From the NCBI RefSeq assembly GCF_902459745.1, contig NZ_CABPSJ010000001.1, positions 372,001 to 436,000 of the forward strand: a DNA stretch of 64,000 nt, given 5' to 3'. Made by a program: the position numbers and the translations under genes. Of the stretch, positions 8,620 to 16,763 are shown one piece after another. The notes beneath the pieces were generated by a model. The model was not told the origin of the DNA, made no database searches, and worked only from the letters and a program-made list of their open reading frames with translations. How positions within the stretch are numbered: position 1 is the stretch's first letter; the number at the start of each line of letters is the position of its first letter. This DNA is from Pandoraea communis (lineage in GTDB: Bacteria; Pseudomonadota; Gammaproteobacteria; Burkholderiales; Burkholderiaceae).

Positions 8620-9289
8620 GGGGCAGCATCCTCGAGACCCGGCGCTCGCACACACGCGATGCGGCCGAGATGCAGAACAGCAGGACGAAATACACGGCGG
8701 CGGTAATGGCGAACACTTGCAACGGCAGGTCGGTCTGCAACGTAGCATTGCGTGCGACGGTCGCCAACTCCGGTACGGCGATGATCGACATCAGCGACGA
8801 CGCCTTGAGCAAGATCGTGAACTCGCTGGTGAGCGGCGGAATCGCCCGGTAGATGACCTGCGGCAACAACACGTGCCTCCAGACCTGCGAGGTTCGCATG
8901 CCCATCGCGTAAGCCGCCGCCCGTTGTCCGGACGAGATCGTGCCGAGTGCGCCGCGCAGAATCTCGACAATGTAGGCGCTGGTGTTGCACGCAAGCGCCG
9001 CGACCCCGGCCGTGATGGGCGAGATCGAAATGTCGAGCAGTGCCGGCACCATGTAGTACGCGATCAGCATGTGAATCAGTGCCGGCGTACCCCGGATCAG
9101 GCTCACCCACAACACGACGAGCGCGCGCAACGGCGCAAACGGCGAAATGCGTGCGAGCAGCAGCACGATGCCCAGCGCCAGACCAATGACAAAGGCGCCA
9201 GCCGAAGCGGCCAGCGTGATCGCCGTTCCGGACACCACACCTTCGAGAAACGGCGCGATCACGCCGCCCATACCGAGCCGGTCGAACAT
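8609..9289 (-). CDS. amino acid ABC transporter permease 1 (His/Glu/Gln/Arg family)
   Basis: A 226-residue permease of the same class. It has the TAITLAASAGAFVIGLALG first helix, RGTPALIHMLIAYYM, and the coupling segment AAYAMGMRTSQVWRHVLLPQ. The ATG at 9289 (MFDRLGMGGVIAPFLEGVVS) is preferred. The frame extends upstream, but that extra sequence is antisense to the binding-protein gene and lacks hydrophobic character. It overlaps the next permease by 11 bases and begins 11 bases after the binding-protein stop. Confidence 0.9.
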   Translation of the reverse strand: MFDRLGMGGVIAPFLEGVVSGTAITLAASAGAFVIGLALGIVLLLARISPFAPLRALVVLWVSLIRGTPALIHMLIAYYMVPALLDISISPITAGVAALACNTSAYIVEILRGALGTISSGQRAAAYAMGMRTSQVWRHVLLPQVIYRAIPPLTSEFTILLKASSLMSIIAVPELATVARNATLQTDLPLQVFAITAAVYFVLLFCISAASRVCERRVSRMLPHGH

Positions 9290-9300
9290 GGCGCCGGCCG

Positions 9301-10161
9301 TCAAATGGCGCCTTGCGGGAGATAGTTCTCGCGCGGCGTCTCCATCGGGCCGCCGAACCACTTCTTCTGCAGCGCCGCCAGCTTGCCGCTGGCACGGAAT
9401 TCATCCAGCGAATCGTTGATGAATTTGCGGATCTCGAGATCGTTGGGATTGGCAACCCACGCCAGCAACTTCGGCTGTCCGATGGTGCTGGCGATGCGGA
9501 ACACGTTAGGCTGCTTGCGCATCTGAACGGCCGCGATGTTCGACGGCATCAACGCCACATCGATGGTCTTGTTGGCCAGGGCGTTCGAAACGTCGGGATA
9601 CGCCTGGAACAATCGCGTGCCCGCATAGCCTTTGCCCGTCTTTTCCTTCAATTCCTTCTCGAATTCATCTGCCACCGGCTGCGACGACGAGCCCATCTGC
9701 GTGCCGATGGTCTTGCCCGCAATGTCCATGTCCTGCTTGATCGCAACGTCGTCGGCGCGCACCATCAGGACTGAGCGCACGACACCCACCGGCTGGCTGA
9801 AGGCGAATCGCTTGGCGCGCTCCGGCGTAATGCCGACGCTCGTCGCAACGAAGTCGAACTTGTGCGACATCAAGCCGGGCAGCAGCCCCTGGAACGGCAG
9901 GTTCATCTGCTCGAGCTTCACGCCGAGCTTCGCCGCCATCAATTCCAGCACGTCGTGTCCATACCCGACCACCTGACCGTTCTCCACGAACTCGAACGGC
10001 TCGTAGGCCGCTTCCGTACCGACCGTCAGCTTGCCCCGCTTCTTGATGTCGGCGAGGGTACCGCCTTCGGCGTAGGCGAGCGTCGGCAGTGCCGGAAGCG
10101 CCAATGCGGCGCCGGATGCAAGCGTCGCCTTCACAAAGGATCGTCTGGACCAGGTCTTCAT
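9301..10161 (-). CDS. amino-acid-type ABC transporter substrate-binding protein with a twin-arginine signal
   Basis: A 286-residue family 3 (SBP_bac_3) periplasmic binding protein. The N terminus MKTWSRRSFVKATLASGAAL carries an RRSF twin-arginine motif followed by a hydrophobic stretch and a likely AYA cleavage site, so Tat export is predicted rather than Sec. Family segments include KLTVGTEAAYEPFEFVENGQ and GYGHDVLELMAAKLGV. The ATG at 10161 is chosen because it opens the signal peptide; upstream in-frame codons lie in the regulatory region. First gene of the minus-strand importer/ureohydrolase operon, divergent from the LysR gene at 10351. Confidence 0.9.
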   Translation of the reverse strand: MKTWSRRSFVKATLASGAALALPALPTLAYAEGGTLADIKKRGKLTVGTEAAYEPFEFVENGQVVGYGHDVLELMAAKLGVKLEQMNLPFQGLLPGLMSHKFDFVATSVGITPERAKRFAFSQPVGVVRSVLMVRADDVAIKQDMDIAGKTIGTQMGSSSQPVADEFEKELKEKTGKGYAGTRLFQAYPDVSNALANKTIDVALMPSNIAAVQMRKQPNVFRIASTIGQPKLLAWVANPNDLEIRKFINDSLDEFRASGKLAALQKKWFGGPMETPRENYLPQGAI

Positions 10162-10278
10162 AGCTTGCCTCTCGCGTCGTGTGGGTGTCGAATGGGTCTG
10201 GTGCATCGGTGTGATGCGCCTGTGCAACCCAATGTATGCGGGCAAAAAGATCATGAAAAATGATTTTTTTATTGGTAT

Positions 10279-10297
10279 GGTTTCAAAAAACGAAACC
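10279..10297. promoter_or_regulatory. candidate LysR operator (inverted repeat)
   Basis: GGTTTC and GAAACC are separated by 7 bases, containing TTTC-N7-GAAA, a good T-N11-A LysR box. It lies in the AT-rich region between the divergent binding-protein gene (start 10161) and the LysR gene (start 10351). A second, shorter repeat (ATCAT-N5-ATGAT) is at 10250-10264, so two sites spaced about one to two helical turns apart are possible, as in activation and repression sites of this family. Confidence 0.6.
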
Positions 10298-10338
10298 TTT
10301 TGAGACGAGCCATCCGCAACGGTTTGGGCGGTTCGTGT

Positions 10339-10343
10339 GGGAG
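10339..10343 (+). promoter_or_regulatory. ribosome binding site supporting a TTG start at 10351
   Basis: GGGAG lies 7 bases before TTG at 10351. An in-frame TAA at 10345-10347 excludes any longer start, and the first internal ATG would delete half of the DNA-binding domain, so the TTG start is effectively forced. Confidence 0.7.
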
Positions 10344-10350
10344 TTAACCC

Positions 10351-11223
10351 TTGGCGAATCGTGACTTCAGCGAACGCGACCTGCGCTCGTTACGCATCTT
10401 CTGCGCGGTGGCGCAGGCCAGCGGCTTTGCGGCGGCAGAGAAGCAGTTGAACATGTCGAAGGCCTCAATCAGCCGGCACATCCGGGAGGTCGAGGAGACG
10501 TTGGGCACACGCCTTTGCGAACGCGGGCCGTCCGGATTCGTGCTGACACATGCGGGCAAGGTCGCGCTGGAGCTGGCGCGCGACGCACTGAAATCTCTGG
10601 AGCGAATTCGTCCCGAAATCGACGCGGTGCGAGGGGTACTGTCGGGCACACTGTCCATCGGTATGGTGGAGAACATCGTGTCCGACGTGGGCTGCCATAT
10701 TCCCGAGGCGCTGGCAGCGCTCAAGGCGCGGGCCCCCGACGTGAAGGTCGAGCTGACCGTCATGACGTTCAACGAACTCGACCTCGCCTTGCGCGAGCGC
10801 CGGGTACAGATCGCGATTCGCGGCATGTACCGGCGCGAAGCCGGGTTTCACTACCAGCCGCTGTTCATCGAGCGTCATCAGTTGTACGTCGCGCGGCATC
10901 GGATCAAGGATGCGTCGACGTTACCGCTCGTGTATCGCACCCAGCCGTTCGTCCATGAAGCGCTGCACTCGCTGGGGTTGACGCGCGGGCCAACGGCGTC
11001 GGGACTGGAAGCGGTGGCCATGCTGGTGCTGTCCGGGCATTACGTCGGCCTGCTGCCGCAGTACTACGCGGCGTCGTTTCCGAAGCGCTACGCGCTCGCC
11101 CGGGTGCCGTCAGGCCCCGAGTATGAGAACTCGATCAGCGCCATCACCGAAGCCTCGCGCCCGAGAACGCGTGCGCTTGAGTTGTTTCTCGATCTACTCG
11201 CCCAGTTTCATACGAAGGTCTGA
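10351..11223 (+). CDS. LysR-family regulator of the divergent importer/ureohydrolase operon
   Basis: A 290-residue LTTR with its HTH at residues 8-60 (LRSLRIFCAVAQASGFAAAE, then KQLNMSKASISRHIREVEET). The effector domain begins near residue 92. It uses a TTG start with a good Shine-Dalgarno. Its divergent arrangement from the transporter operon, with a T-N11-A inverted repeat between them, makes it the likely regulator, probably responding to the imported guanidino or amino compound or a product of it. A nested stem-loop follows its stop. Confidence 0.9.
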   Translation: MANRDFSERDLRSLRIFCAVAQASGFAAAEKQLNMSKASISRHIREVEETLGTRLCERGPSGFVLTHAGKVALELARDALKSLERIRPEIDAVRGVLSGTLSIGMVENIVSDVGCHIPEALAALKARAPDVKVELTVMTFNELDLALRERRVQIAIRGMYRREAGFHYQPLFIERHQLYVARHRIKDASTLPLVYRTQPFVHEALHSLGLTRGPTASGLEAVAMLVLSGHYVGLLPQYYAASFPKRYALARVPSGPEYENSISAITEASRPRTRALELFLDLLAQFHTKV

Positions 11224-11241
11224 CGGCCCCATCTGGCACGC

Positions 11242-11280
11242 GCCGGGCCTCGTGAGGACCTCACGACCACAAGGCCCGGC
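11242..11280 (+). terminator. nested stem-loop after the LysR gene
   Basis: Outer arms GCCGGGCCT (11242-11250) and AGGCCCGGC (11272-11280) enclose a perfect inner hairpin CGTGAGG-A-CCTCACG (11251-11265). It sits 18 bases after the stop codon. No T tract follows, so it may be a Rho-dependent end or an mRNA-stabilising structure instead of an intrinsic terminator. Confidence 0.45.
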
Positions 11281-11304
11281 ACTAAGCAAAGCAAAATCCA
11301 TCGT

Positions 11305-11334
11305 TTGGGCCGACACCCCCAAGGCTTCTAGAAT
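11305..11334 (+). promoter_or_regulatory. possible sigma-70 promoter for the 11.4-22.8 kb operon
   Basis: TTGGGC (11305-11310) and TAGAAT (11329-11334) are spaced by 18 bases, ahead of the operon that starts at 11368 or 11481. The match is moderate and unproven. Confidence 0.35.
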
Positions 11335-11367
11335 GGACGCGTCGTTCTTTCTCTGTTGGGAGCTGTC

Positions 11368-11484
11368 GTGTCTAGTCGTTCTGCCTCAGGCGCGCTAATC
11401 GCCGCCATTGTCGCCACCGCCGCCTTCCCCTGCCCTGCCTCCATCGCGCTGCCCCGTCGTCGGCGCACGGGAGGTCGGGCATGA
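11368..11484 (+). CDS. candidate 38-residue small protein coupled to the VOC gene
   Basis: A short frame opens with GTG at 11368, 5 bases after a GGGAG motif (11358-11362), and ends with a TGA that overlaps the next gene's ATG (ATGA). The product would be signal-like or membrane-like: a short polar start, hydrophobic ALIAAIVATAAF, then CPASIALP and a basic RRRR tail. The good ribosome site and stop-start overlap argue for real translation, perhaps as a leader that couples into the VOC gene. Against it, there is no known family and GC-rich DNA gives many chance frames. Confidence 0.35.
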   Translation: MSSRSASGALIAAIVATAAFPCPASIALPRRRRTGGRA

Positions 11485-12341
11485 GCCAGCTTCCCGCACC
11501 GGTGCTCGATCACGTTGTCATCAACGTCAAAGGCGAACTCGACGCCTCGGTGGACATCTACCGCCGTCTGGGCTTCGCCCTGACCGAGCGAGGCCACCAT
11601 TCGCTCGGCACCAGCAATCATCTGGCGATCTTCGGGGAAAACTACCTCGAACTCCTCGGCTACGAGGCGGGCAAGTCGACGGCACGCCCAGACGTCACCC
11701 AAGCCCCTCTAGGTCTGACCGGGCTTGTGTTCAAGACGCAAGACTCGCACGGGCTGTTCGCCGGATTGCAGGCGCGCGGCGTCGGCGTAGAAACGCCCGC
11801 CGAATTCTTCCGCCCGGTGCGGTTGCCGGACGGCACCACGCAAGACGCCCGATTCCGGACGGTGCGTCTGGCCAGCGAACTCGTTCGCAACGGCCGCACC
11901 TTCTTCTGCCATCACTTCACCCCCGAGCACGTCTGGCGCGACGAATGGCGCGACCATCCGAACGGCGTGACCGACATCGTCGGCTTCGTGATCGCATCGC
12001 CGAACCCGGCGGTCACCGCCGCGCTTTACGACCGTGTCTTCGGCCCCGGCGTACTCTCGGCCACCGGTACGCTGGGCTATTCGTTCACGGCCGGCCGCGC
12101 ACGTGTGCACTTCGTTACGCCCGCCGAGGCCGAGCAACGCTTCGGTAAGGTCGAGACGACCGACGACGGCAGCGAGCGCAACGTCGCCCTTATCCTGCGC
12201 ACCCGTTCCCTCGCCCAGACCCAAGCCACGCTGCGAGAAAACGGCGTGCCGTGGACCATACTTCAGGACGGCGCCATCCTCGTGGCCGCTGCGGACGGCT
12301 TTCACGTGGCGCTCCAATTTGTCGAAGGGGATGACGCATGA
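11481..12341 (+). CDS. VOC (glyoxalase-like) family protein
   Basis: A 286-residue protein with two vicinal-oxygen-chelate modules: LDHVVINVKGELDASVDIYR at the N terminus and DIVGFVIASPNPAVTAALYD from about residue 165. It matches the glyoxalase-like domain family (PF13468 style), with the NHLAIFGENYLELLGYE strand pair typical of the first module. VOC proteins isomerise, cleave or bind metal-chelated substrates; which reaction applies here is unknown. GGGAGG 6 bases upstream supports the start. It overlaps the next gene by 4 bases (ATGA), so the two products probably act together. Confidence 0.75.
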   Translation: MSQLPAPVLDHVVINVKGELDASVDIYRRLGFALTERGHHSLGTSNHLAIFGENYLELLGYEAGKSTARPDVTQAPLGLTGLVFKTQDSHGLFAGLQARGVGVETPAEFFRPVRLPDGTTQDARFRTVRLASELVRNGRTFFCHHFTPEHVWRDEWRDHPNGVTDIVGFVIASPNPAVTAALYDRVFGPGVLSATGTLGYSFTAGRARVHFVTPAEAEQRFGKVETTDDGSERNVALILRTRSLAQTQATLRENGVPWTILQDGAILVAAADGFHVALQFVEGDDA

Positions 12342-13444
12342 GCGGACAACCGACCTGGTGGCAGGCGTTCGGCGTCGACTATGCTGATGCCCGCCAGCGC
12401 TTTCGTGCTGCTGCCGACCACGCAGGGGCCAGCCTGAGCACTTATGTTCACCCCGACGCCAAAGCCCCTGACGGCAGCGAACTGAGTATCGACGTCGCCC
12501 GGCTCGGTCCGGCTCACGCACCGCATCAACTGCTCGCCATCAGCGGCACGCACGGCCTCGAAGGCGGGGCTGGTTCTGCCGTGCAGACTGCATGGCTGGC
12601 ACACGCCGCCAAGACCTTGCCCGCCGATGTCGCCGTGACCTTCGTGCATGCGCTCAATCCCTACGGTTTCGCGCACGCCACGCGCACCACCGAGCACAAC
12701 GTCGATCTGAACCGCAACTTCATCGACCACGACCGGGCGCATCCGGCCAACGTTCACTACGCGTCGCTGCACGATCATCTGATCCCGGCCGAATGGACGA
12801 CCGACGGTCTTGCCCAAAGCGCACTCGCCATCGACGCGTTCCGCAGCGAACACGGACCGGATGCGCTGTTCAATACGTTGGCAAGCGGCCAGTACACGCA
12901 CGCCGATGGCCTCATCTACGGTGGACGCGCACGCGAATGGTCGAACGTCACGTTGCAGACCATCGTCGAGCGCGACCTGTCGCAAGCACAGCGTATCGGC
13001 CTGATCGACTGGCATACGGGCATCGGCGAGTACGGCGAACCGTTCTTCCTGTGTTTCAACGCCGAGGCCAGCTACGCGCAGCGCGAAGCCGCACGCTGGT
13101 GGGGCGCGCAGCGGGTGCTCGATCAACGGCCGCACGGCCTGCGCCGTCCCGACTACCAGGGGCTGGTGTTCCGTGGCGTCGAGCAGTTCGCGCAGGGGCG
13201 GCCGGTCATCGGCGCCGTGGTGGAATTCGGCACGCGAGGGTCGAACGCCAGCATTGCGAACCGTCTCGACCAATGGCTGCGCTCGCGCGCCAAGGCGCAT
13301 CCCGACGCCGTGCGTGACCGCCAGTTGCGCGCCGACGTGCTCGATGCCTTCGTGCCCATCTCGTCCGTCTGGCGCAACAGCGTGCTCACGCACGGCTTGC
13401 AGATCACGGCGCAAGCATTGCAAGGACTTGCCACGGCGGCGTGA
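12338..13444 (+). CDS. DUF2817 / M14-like metallo-carboxypeptidase-fold hydrolase
   Basis: A 368-residue protein of the DUF2817 group, related to zinc carboxypeptidases (M14). Visible landmarks are LLAISGTHGLEGGAGSAVQT near residues 66-85 (H and E of the HxxE-like metal site), HALNPYGFAHATRTTEHNVD followed by LNRNF, the IDWHTGIGEYGEPFF stretch (a further metal-type His), and EFGT near residue 300 (the general-base Glu position). No signal peptide is seen, so it is cytoplasmic, unlike most carboxypeptidases. In this operon it could hydrolyse an amide-linked compound brought in by the Dpp-type importer. Substrate unknown. Confidence 0.75.
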   Translation: MSGQPTWWQAFGVDYADARQRFRAAADHAGASLSTYVHPDAKAPDGSELSIDVARLGPAHAPHQLLAISGTHGLEGGAGSAVQTAWLAHAAKTLPADVAVTFVHALNPYGFAHATRTTEHNVDLNRNFIDHDRAHPANVHYASLHDHLIPAEWTTDGLAQSALAIDAFRSEHGPDALFNTLASGQYTHADGLIYGGRAREWSNVTLQTIVERDLSQAQRIGLIDWHTGIGEYGEPFFLCFNAEASYAQREAARWWGAQRVLDQRPHGLRRPDYQGLVFRGVEQFAQGRPVIGAVVEFGTRGSNASIANRLDQWLRSRAKAHPDAVRDRQLRADVLDAFVPISSVWRNSVLTHGLQITAQALQGLATAA

Positions 13445-13569
13445 GCCGCATGAACGGCGTTAGCAGCGTTAGCGGCTAGCCGCACAACGCCCCAACCCAC
13501 CCGTTTTTCAACTTGGATCGGCGACTGCCCGAGGGCGTCGCTCACCCTGAATTCGACTCTCGACTCAAC

Positions 13570-14586
13570 ATGAAAGCCATCGTATTGCGTGAACACGGCG
13601 ACAACGACCGTCTGAAACTGGAAACCGACTTTCCCGATCCCGTTGCGGGCGAAGGCGAAGTGGTGCTGCGCGTGCGCGCGTCCTCGCTGAACTATCACGA
13701 CGTGTTTACCCGCCGCGGCATGCCCGGCATCAAGCTGCCGTTCCCGGTCATCATCGGGCTGGACGTCGCGGGTGAAATCGCGAGCATCGGTCCCGGCGTG
13801 CAGGGCTGGTCGGTCGGCGATCGGGTGTTGGTCGATCCGATCAATCGTGTGACGGGTGGCCTCGTTGGCGAGACGACCCACGGCGGTCTGGCCGAACGGT
13901 GCCGCGTGCCCGAGCATCAACTCGTTCGTTTGCCCGACGGCGTATCGTTCGACGACGCCGCCGCGCTGCCTGTCGCCTACGGCACGGCGCTGCGCATGAT
14001 GCATCGCATCGGTCAGGTCAAAGCCGGCGAGCGCGTGCTGATTCTCGGCGCGAGCGGCGGTGTGGGCGTATGCGCGGTGCAGCTCGCGAAGCTTGCAGGT
14101 GCCGAAGTCATCGCCTGTGCCGGGTCGCGCGAGAAGGGCGAACGCCTGCGCGAACTGGGCGCCGACGACATCATCTACTACACCGAGGAAGACTTCGTCG
14201 AGGTGGTGCGGGCGCGCTACGGCAAAGCGGCGCGCCGACGCGGGGCAGCAGTCAATGGCGGCGTCGACGTCGTTGTGAACTTCACCGGCGGCGACACCTG
14301 GACACGCTCGCTGCGCACGCTGCGTCAGGGCGGCCGCGTGCTGACCTGCGGCGCCACCGCGGGCTTCGATCCGAAGGAAGACCTGCGCTTCATCTGGACG
14401 TTCGAGTTGCAGATTCGCGGCTCGAACGGCTGGGAACGCGAAGACCTCCACGAACTGCTCGAACTGGTCGCCAGCGGCAAGCTGCGCGTGCTGATCGACA
14501 AGAAGTGGCCGCTGGAAGCAGGTGCGCAAGCCCTCGCCTCGCTGGAAAACCGCCAGATCGTCGGCAAGGTACTGGTGGGCGCATGA
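13570..14586 (+). CDS. zinc-less MDR-family oxidoreductase (quinone oxidoreductase-like)
   Basis: A 338-residue medium-chain dehydrogenase/reductase. It has a GroES-like N-terminal domain (SLNYHDVFTRRGMPG, then GLDVAGEIASIG) and a Rossmann nucleotide-binding motif GASGGVGV at 160-167. The cysteines that bind structural and catalytic zinc in alcohol dehydrogenases are absent, which fits NADPH:quinone or enoyl reductase-like members. I place the start at the ATG at 13570, where family homology (MKAIVLREHG) begins. It overlaps the thioesterase gene by 4 bases. It probably carries out a reduction or oxidation step on the operon's intermediate. Confidence 0.85.
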   Translation: MKAIVLREHGDNDRLKLETDFPDPVAGEGEVVLRVRASSLNYHDVFTRRGMPGIKLPFPVIIGLDVAGEIASIGPGVQGWSVGDRVLVDPINRVTGGLVGETTHGGLAERCRVPEHQLVRLPDGVSFDDAAALPVAYGTALRMMHRIGQVKAGERVLILGASGGVGVCAVQLAKLAGAEVIACAGSREKGERLRELGADDIIYYTEEDFVEVVRARYGKAARRRGAAVNGGVDVVVNFTGGDTWTRSLRTLRQGGRVLTCGATAGFDPKEDLRFIWTFELQIRGSNGWEREDLHELLELVASGKLRVLIDKKWPLEAGAQALASLENRQIVGKVLVGA

Positions 14587-15014
14587 GCACGGCGACGACG
14601 ACCCTGTCCGTCGAACAGGTACAGCAAGCCTTCGACAACTCGACCTTCATCGCCTGGCTCGGCATGCGCGTCACGGCGCTCGATCACGATGCCCAGACCA
14701 TCGACGTCCATATCCCGTTTCAGGCCGCGTTCGAGCGCGGCGCCGGCACGCGTCAATGGCACGGTGGACCGCTCGCGGCCGTCATCGACACGGTCGGCGA
14801 CTTCGCCGTGGGCATGCTCGTCGGACGCGGTCTGCCGACGGTCAATTTCCGCGTCGACTACCTGCGCCCGGCCATCGACACCGATCTGCGCGCCGTGGCC
14901 CGAGTGCGCCGTCTCGGCAAGAGCATCGGTGTAGCTGACGTCGACCTGTTCAACGCACAGGGCGCGCTGGTCGCCATCGGCCGCGCGAGCTACGCCACGT
15001 TGCCGCCCGCCTGA
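14583..15014 (+). CDS. PaaI-type hotdog-fold thioesterase
   Basis: A 143-residue hotdog-fold protein. Residues about 25-140 show the PaaI/YbgC-like pattern: FIAWLGMRVTALDHD, the RQWHGGPLAAVIDTVGDFAV segment with the HGG loop and helix-borne Asp, and VNFRVDYLRPAIDTDLRAVA. It would hydrolyse an acyl-CoA, as expected beside a CoA ligase gene in the same operon. It is co-translated with the preceding oxidoreductase (ATGA). Confidence 0.88.
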   Translation: MSTATTTLSVEQVQQAFDNSTFIAWLGMRVTALDHDAQTIDVHIPFQAAFERGAGTRQWHGGPLAAVIDTVGDFAVGMLVGRGLPTVNFRVDYLRPAIDTDLRAVARVRRLGKSIGVADVDLFNAQGALVAIGRASYATLPPA

Positions 15015-15100
15015 GACACGCGCGCGCGGCAACGATCACCGCTTTGAGTATCGAAGGCGCCGGCGGGAACGCACGGGCGCCGCGTTTTCCGGAGTTCATC

Positions 15101-16750
15101 ATGCGTAATCCCCGGGGCCTTTCCCGACGTCAGTTCCTTTATCGCAGCGCCAGCGGTGCGCTGGCAGCCACCTCAGCCACCTTTGCGGGCACCGCGGGTT
15201 GGCTCGTCTCGCCTACCCAGGCGATAGCTGCGGATGCCGCGCCGCGTCGCGGCGGCACGCTCGTGGCGAGTTGGGGCGGACTGGAACCGCAGGCGCTCTT
15301 CGTGCCGGGCGGTGGCGGCTCCAGCCCGTTCATGACATCGACGAAGATTCTCGAGCGGCTGCTGAAGATCGACGAGAAGCTCGCGTTCCAGCCGGTGCTT
15401 GCCACGGACGTGCGGGCGTCGAGCGACTTCAAAACGTACACCGTCACGCTGCGCAAGAACGTGCAGTGGCACGACGGCAAGCCCTTCACGGCCGACGACG
15501 TCGTCTACAACGTGCAGGAGCACTGGAAGCCGATTGCCGCAGGTGTTGCACTCAAAGCGCTCAAGCGCGTGAGCGCGCCGGACGCGCACACCGTCAAGCT
15601 GGAATTCTCCACGCCGGTGCCGGAGTTCTTCTTCAAGTCGATTCTCGCCGGGCAGTATCAGGTGTTGGTGCCGAAGCATCTGTATGCCGGCAAAGACATC
15701 ATTACGAACCCCCTGAACAACGCGCCCATCGGCACGGGCCCCTGGAAGTATGGCCAGTGGGTGCGGGGCAGCCACGTCGCGTACGCGCGCAACGAACAAT
15801 ACTGGAACGCCGCACAACCGTACCCCGACAAACTCATCATTCGCTGGTGGAGCGATCCGGCATCGCGCTCGGCCGCGCTCGAGACCGGTGAGCTGGGTGT
15901 CGCGTTTTCCAATCCGGTGCCAGCGCGCGACATCGACCGGCTCGTGAAGACGGGCAAGATCGCGGTGGAAACGAAGGGCTACGAGAATGCCGCGTGGACA
16001 GTGACGGTCGAGTTCAATCAGCGACGCGAACACGTCAAGCGGCGCGAAGTGCGTCAGGCGATTCTGCACGCCATCGACCGCAAGTTCATCATCGACACGA
16101 TCTACTTCGGTCGCGGCAAGCCGGCCGTCTCGCCCATTTTCCGCAGCAACCCGCTGTTCTTCACCGACGACGTGCCTAAGTACCCGTTCGACCCCGCGAA
16201 GGCCAACGCACTGCTCGACGCCGCCGGTCTGCCACGCAAGAACGGCTCGCGCTTCTCGATCAATCTGGTGGCCGCCGCGTGGTTCGAAGAGAACGCCAAG
16301 CTCGGCCAGTATCTGAAGCAGGCGCTACAGGACGTCGGCATTACCGTGAAACTCGACTCGCTCGACCGCGCTACGTCGCTCAAGCGCATCTACAGCGATT
16401 ACGACTACGACATCGCCGTGTCGAACTTCACCGCACCGCTTGAGCTGGTGCCGGTAGTCACGCAGCTTTATACGACGGACGGCATCGTCAAGGGCGCCGC
16501 TTTCCGCAATGCCACCGGGTATTCGAATCCGGCGATGGATACGCTCGTCGACCGTCTTACCGTCGAGACCGACAACACGAAGCGGCAGAAGCTCGCGCAC
16601 GACTTTGCGCGTCTGGCCGCGACCGATGTGCCACTCGTGCCGCTGGTCGAGATGGAATCGTTCACGCTCTCGCGCACCAACGTGCGGCGTGCGACGACCA
16701 GCGCCAACGTGCAGGGCGACGCGCTGGCCGACGTCTGGCTCGCCTCGTGA
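15101..16750 (+). CDS. dipeptide/oligopeptide-type ABC transporter substrate-binding protein with Tat signal
   Basis: A 549-residue family 5 (SBP_bac_5) binding protein. The start at 15101 follows GGAG at 15091-15094 and opens a twin-arginine signal (GLSRRQFLYRSASGALAATS) ending near AIAADA. Family segments are YTVTLRKNVQWHDGKPFTAD, NNAPIGTGPWKYGQWVRGSH and VRQAILHAIDRKFIIDTIYF. It would bind peptides, opines, or other amide-like solutes in the periplasm and hand them to the two permeases downstream. It is the first of four importer genes that are interrupted by two enzyme genes. Confidence 0.9.
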   Translation: MRNPRGLSRRQFLYRSASGALAATSATFAGTAGWLVSPTQAIAADAAPRRGGTLVASWGGLEPQALFVPGGGGSSPFMTSTKILERLLKIDEKLAFQPVLATDVRASSDFKTYTVTLRKNVQWHDGKPFTADDVVYNVQEHWKPIAAGVALKALKRVSAPDAHTVKLEFSTPVPEFFFKSILAGQYQVLVPKHLYAGKDIITNPLNNAPIGTGPWKYGQWVRGSHVAYARNEQYWNAAQPYPDKLIIRWWSDPASRSAALETGELGVAFSNPVPARDIDRLVKTGKIAVETKGYENAAWTVTVEFNQRREHVKRREVRQAILHAIDRKFIIDTIYFGRGKPAVSPIFRSNPLFFTDDVPKYPFDPAKANALLDAAGLPRKNGSRFSINLVAAAWFEENAKLGQYLKQALQDVGITVKLDSLDRATSLKRIYSDYDYDIAVSNFTAPLELVPVVTQLYTTDGIVKGAAFRNATGYSNPAMDTLVDRLTVETDNTKRQKLAHDFARLAATDVPLVPLVEMESFTLSRTNVRRATTSANVQGDALADVWLAS

Positions 16751-16763
16751 GGAGACCGCTGTC

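Noticed and set aside
13153-14529. Long minus-strand open frames (also 18658-20022 and 31503-33188).
   Set aside because: Each lies opposite a well-conserved gene and is His/Arg-rich with no recognisable motif. Long antisense frames are common in GC-rich DNA.
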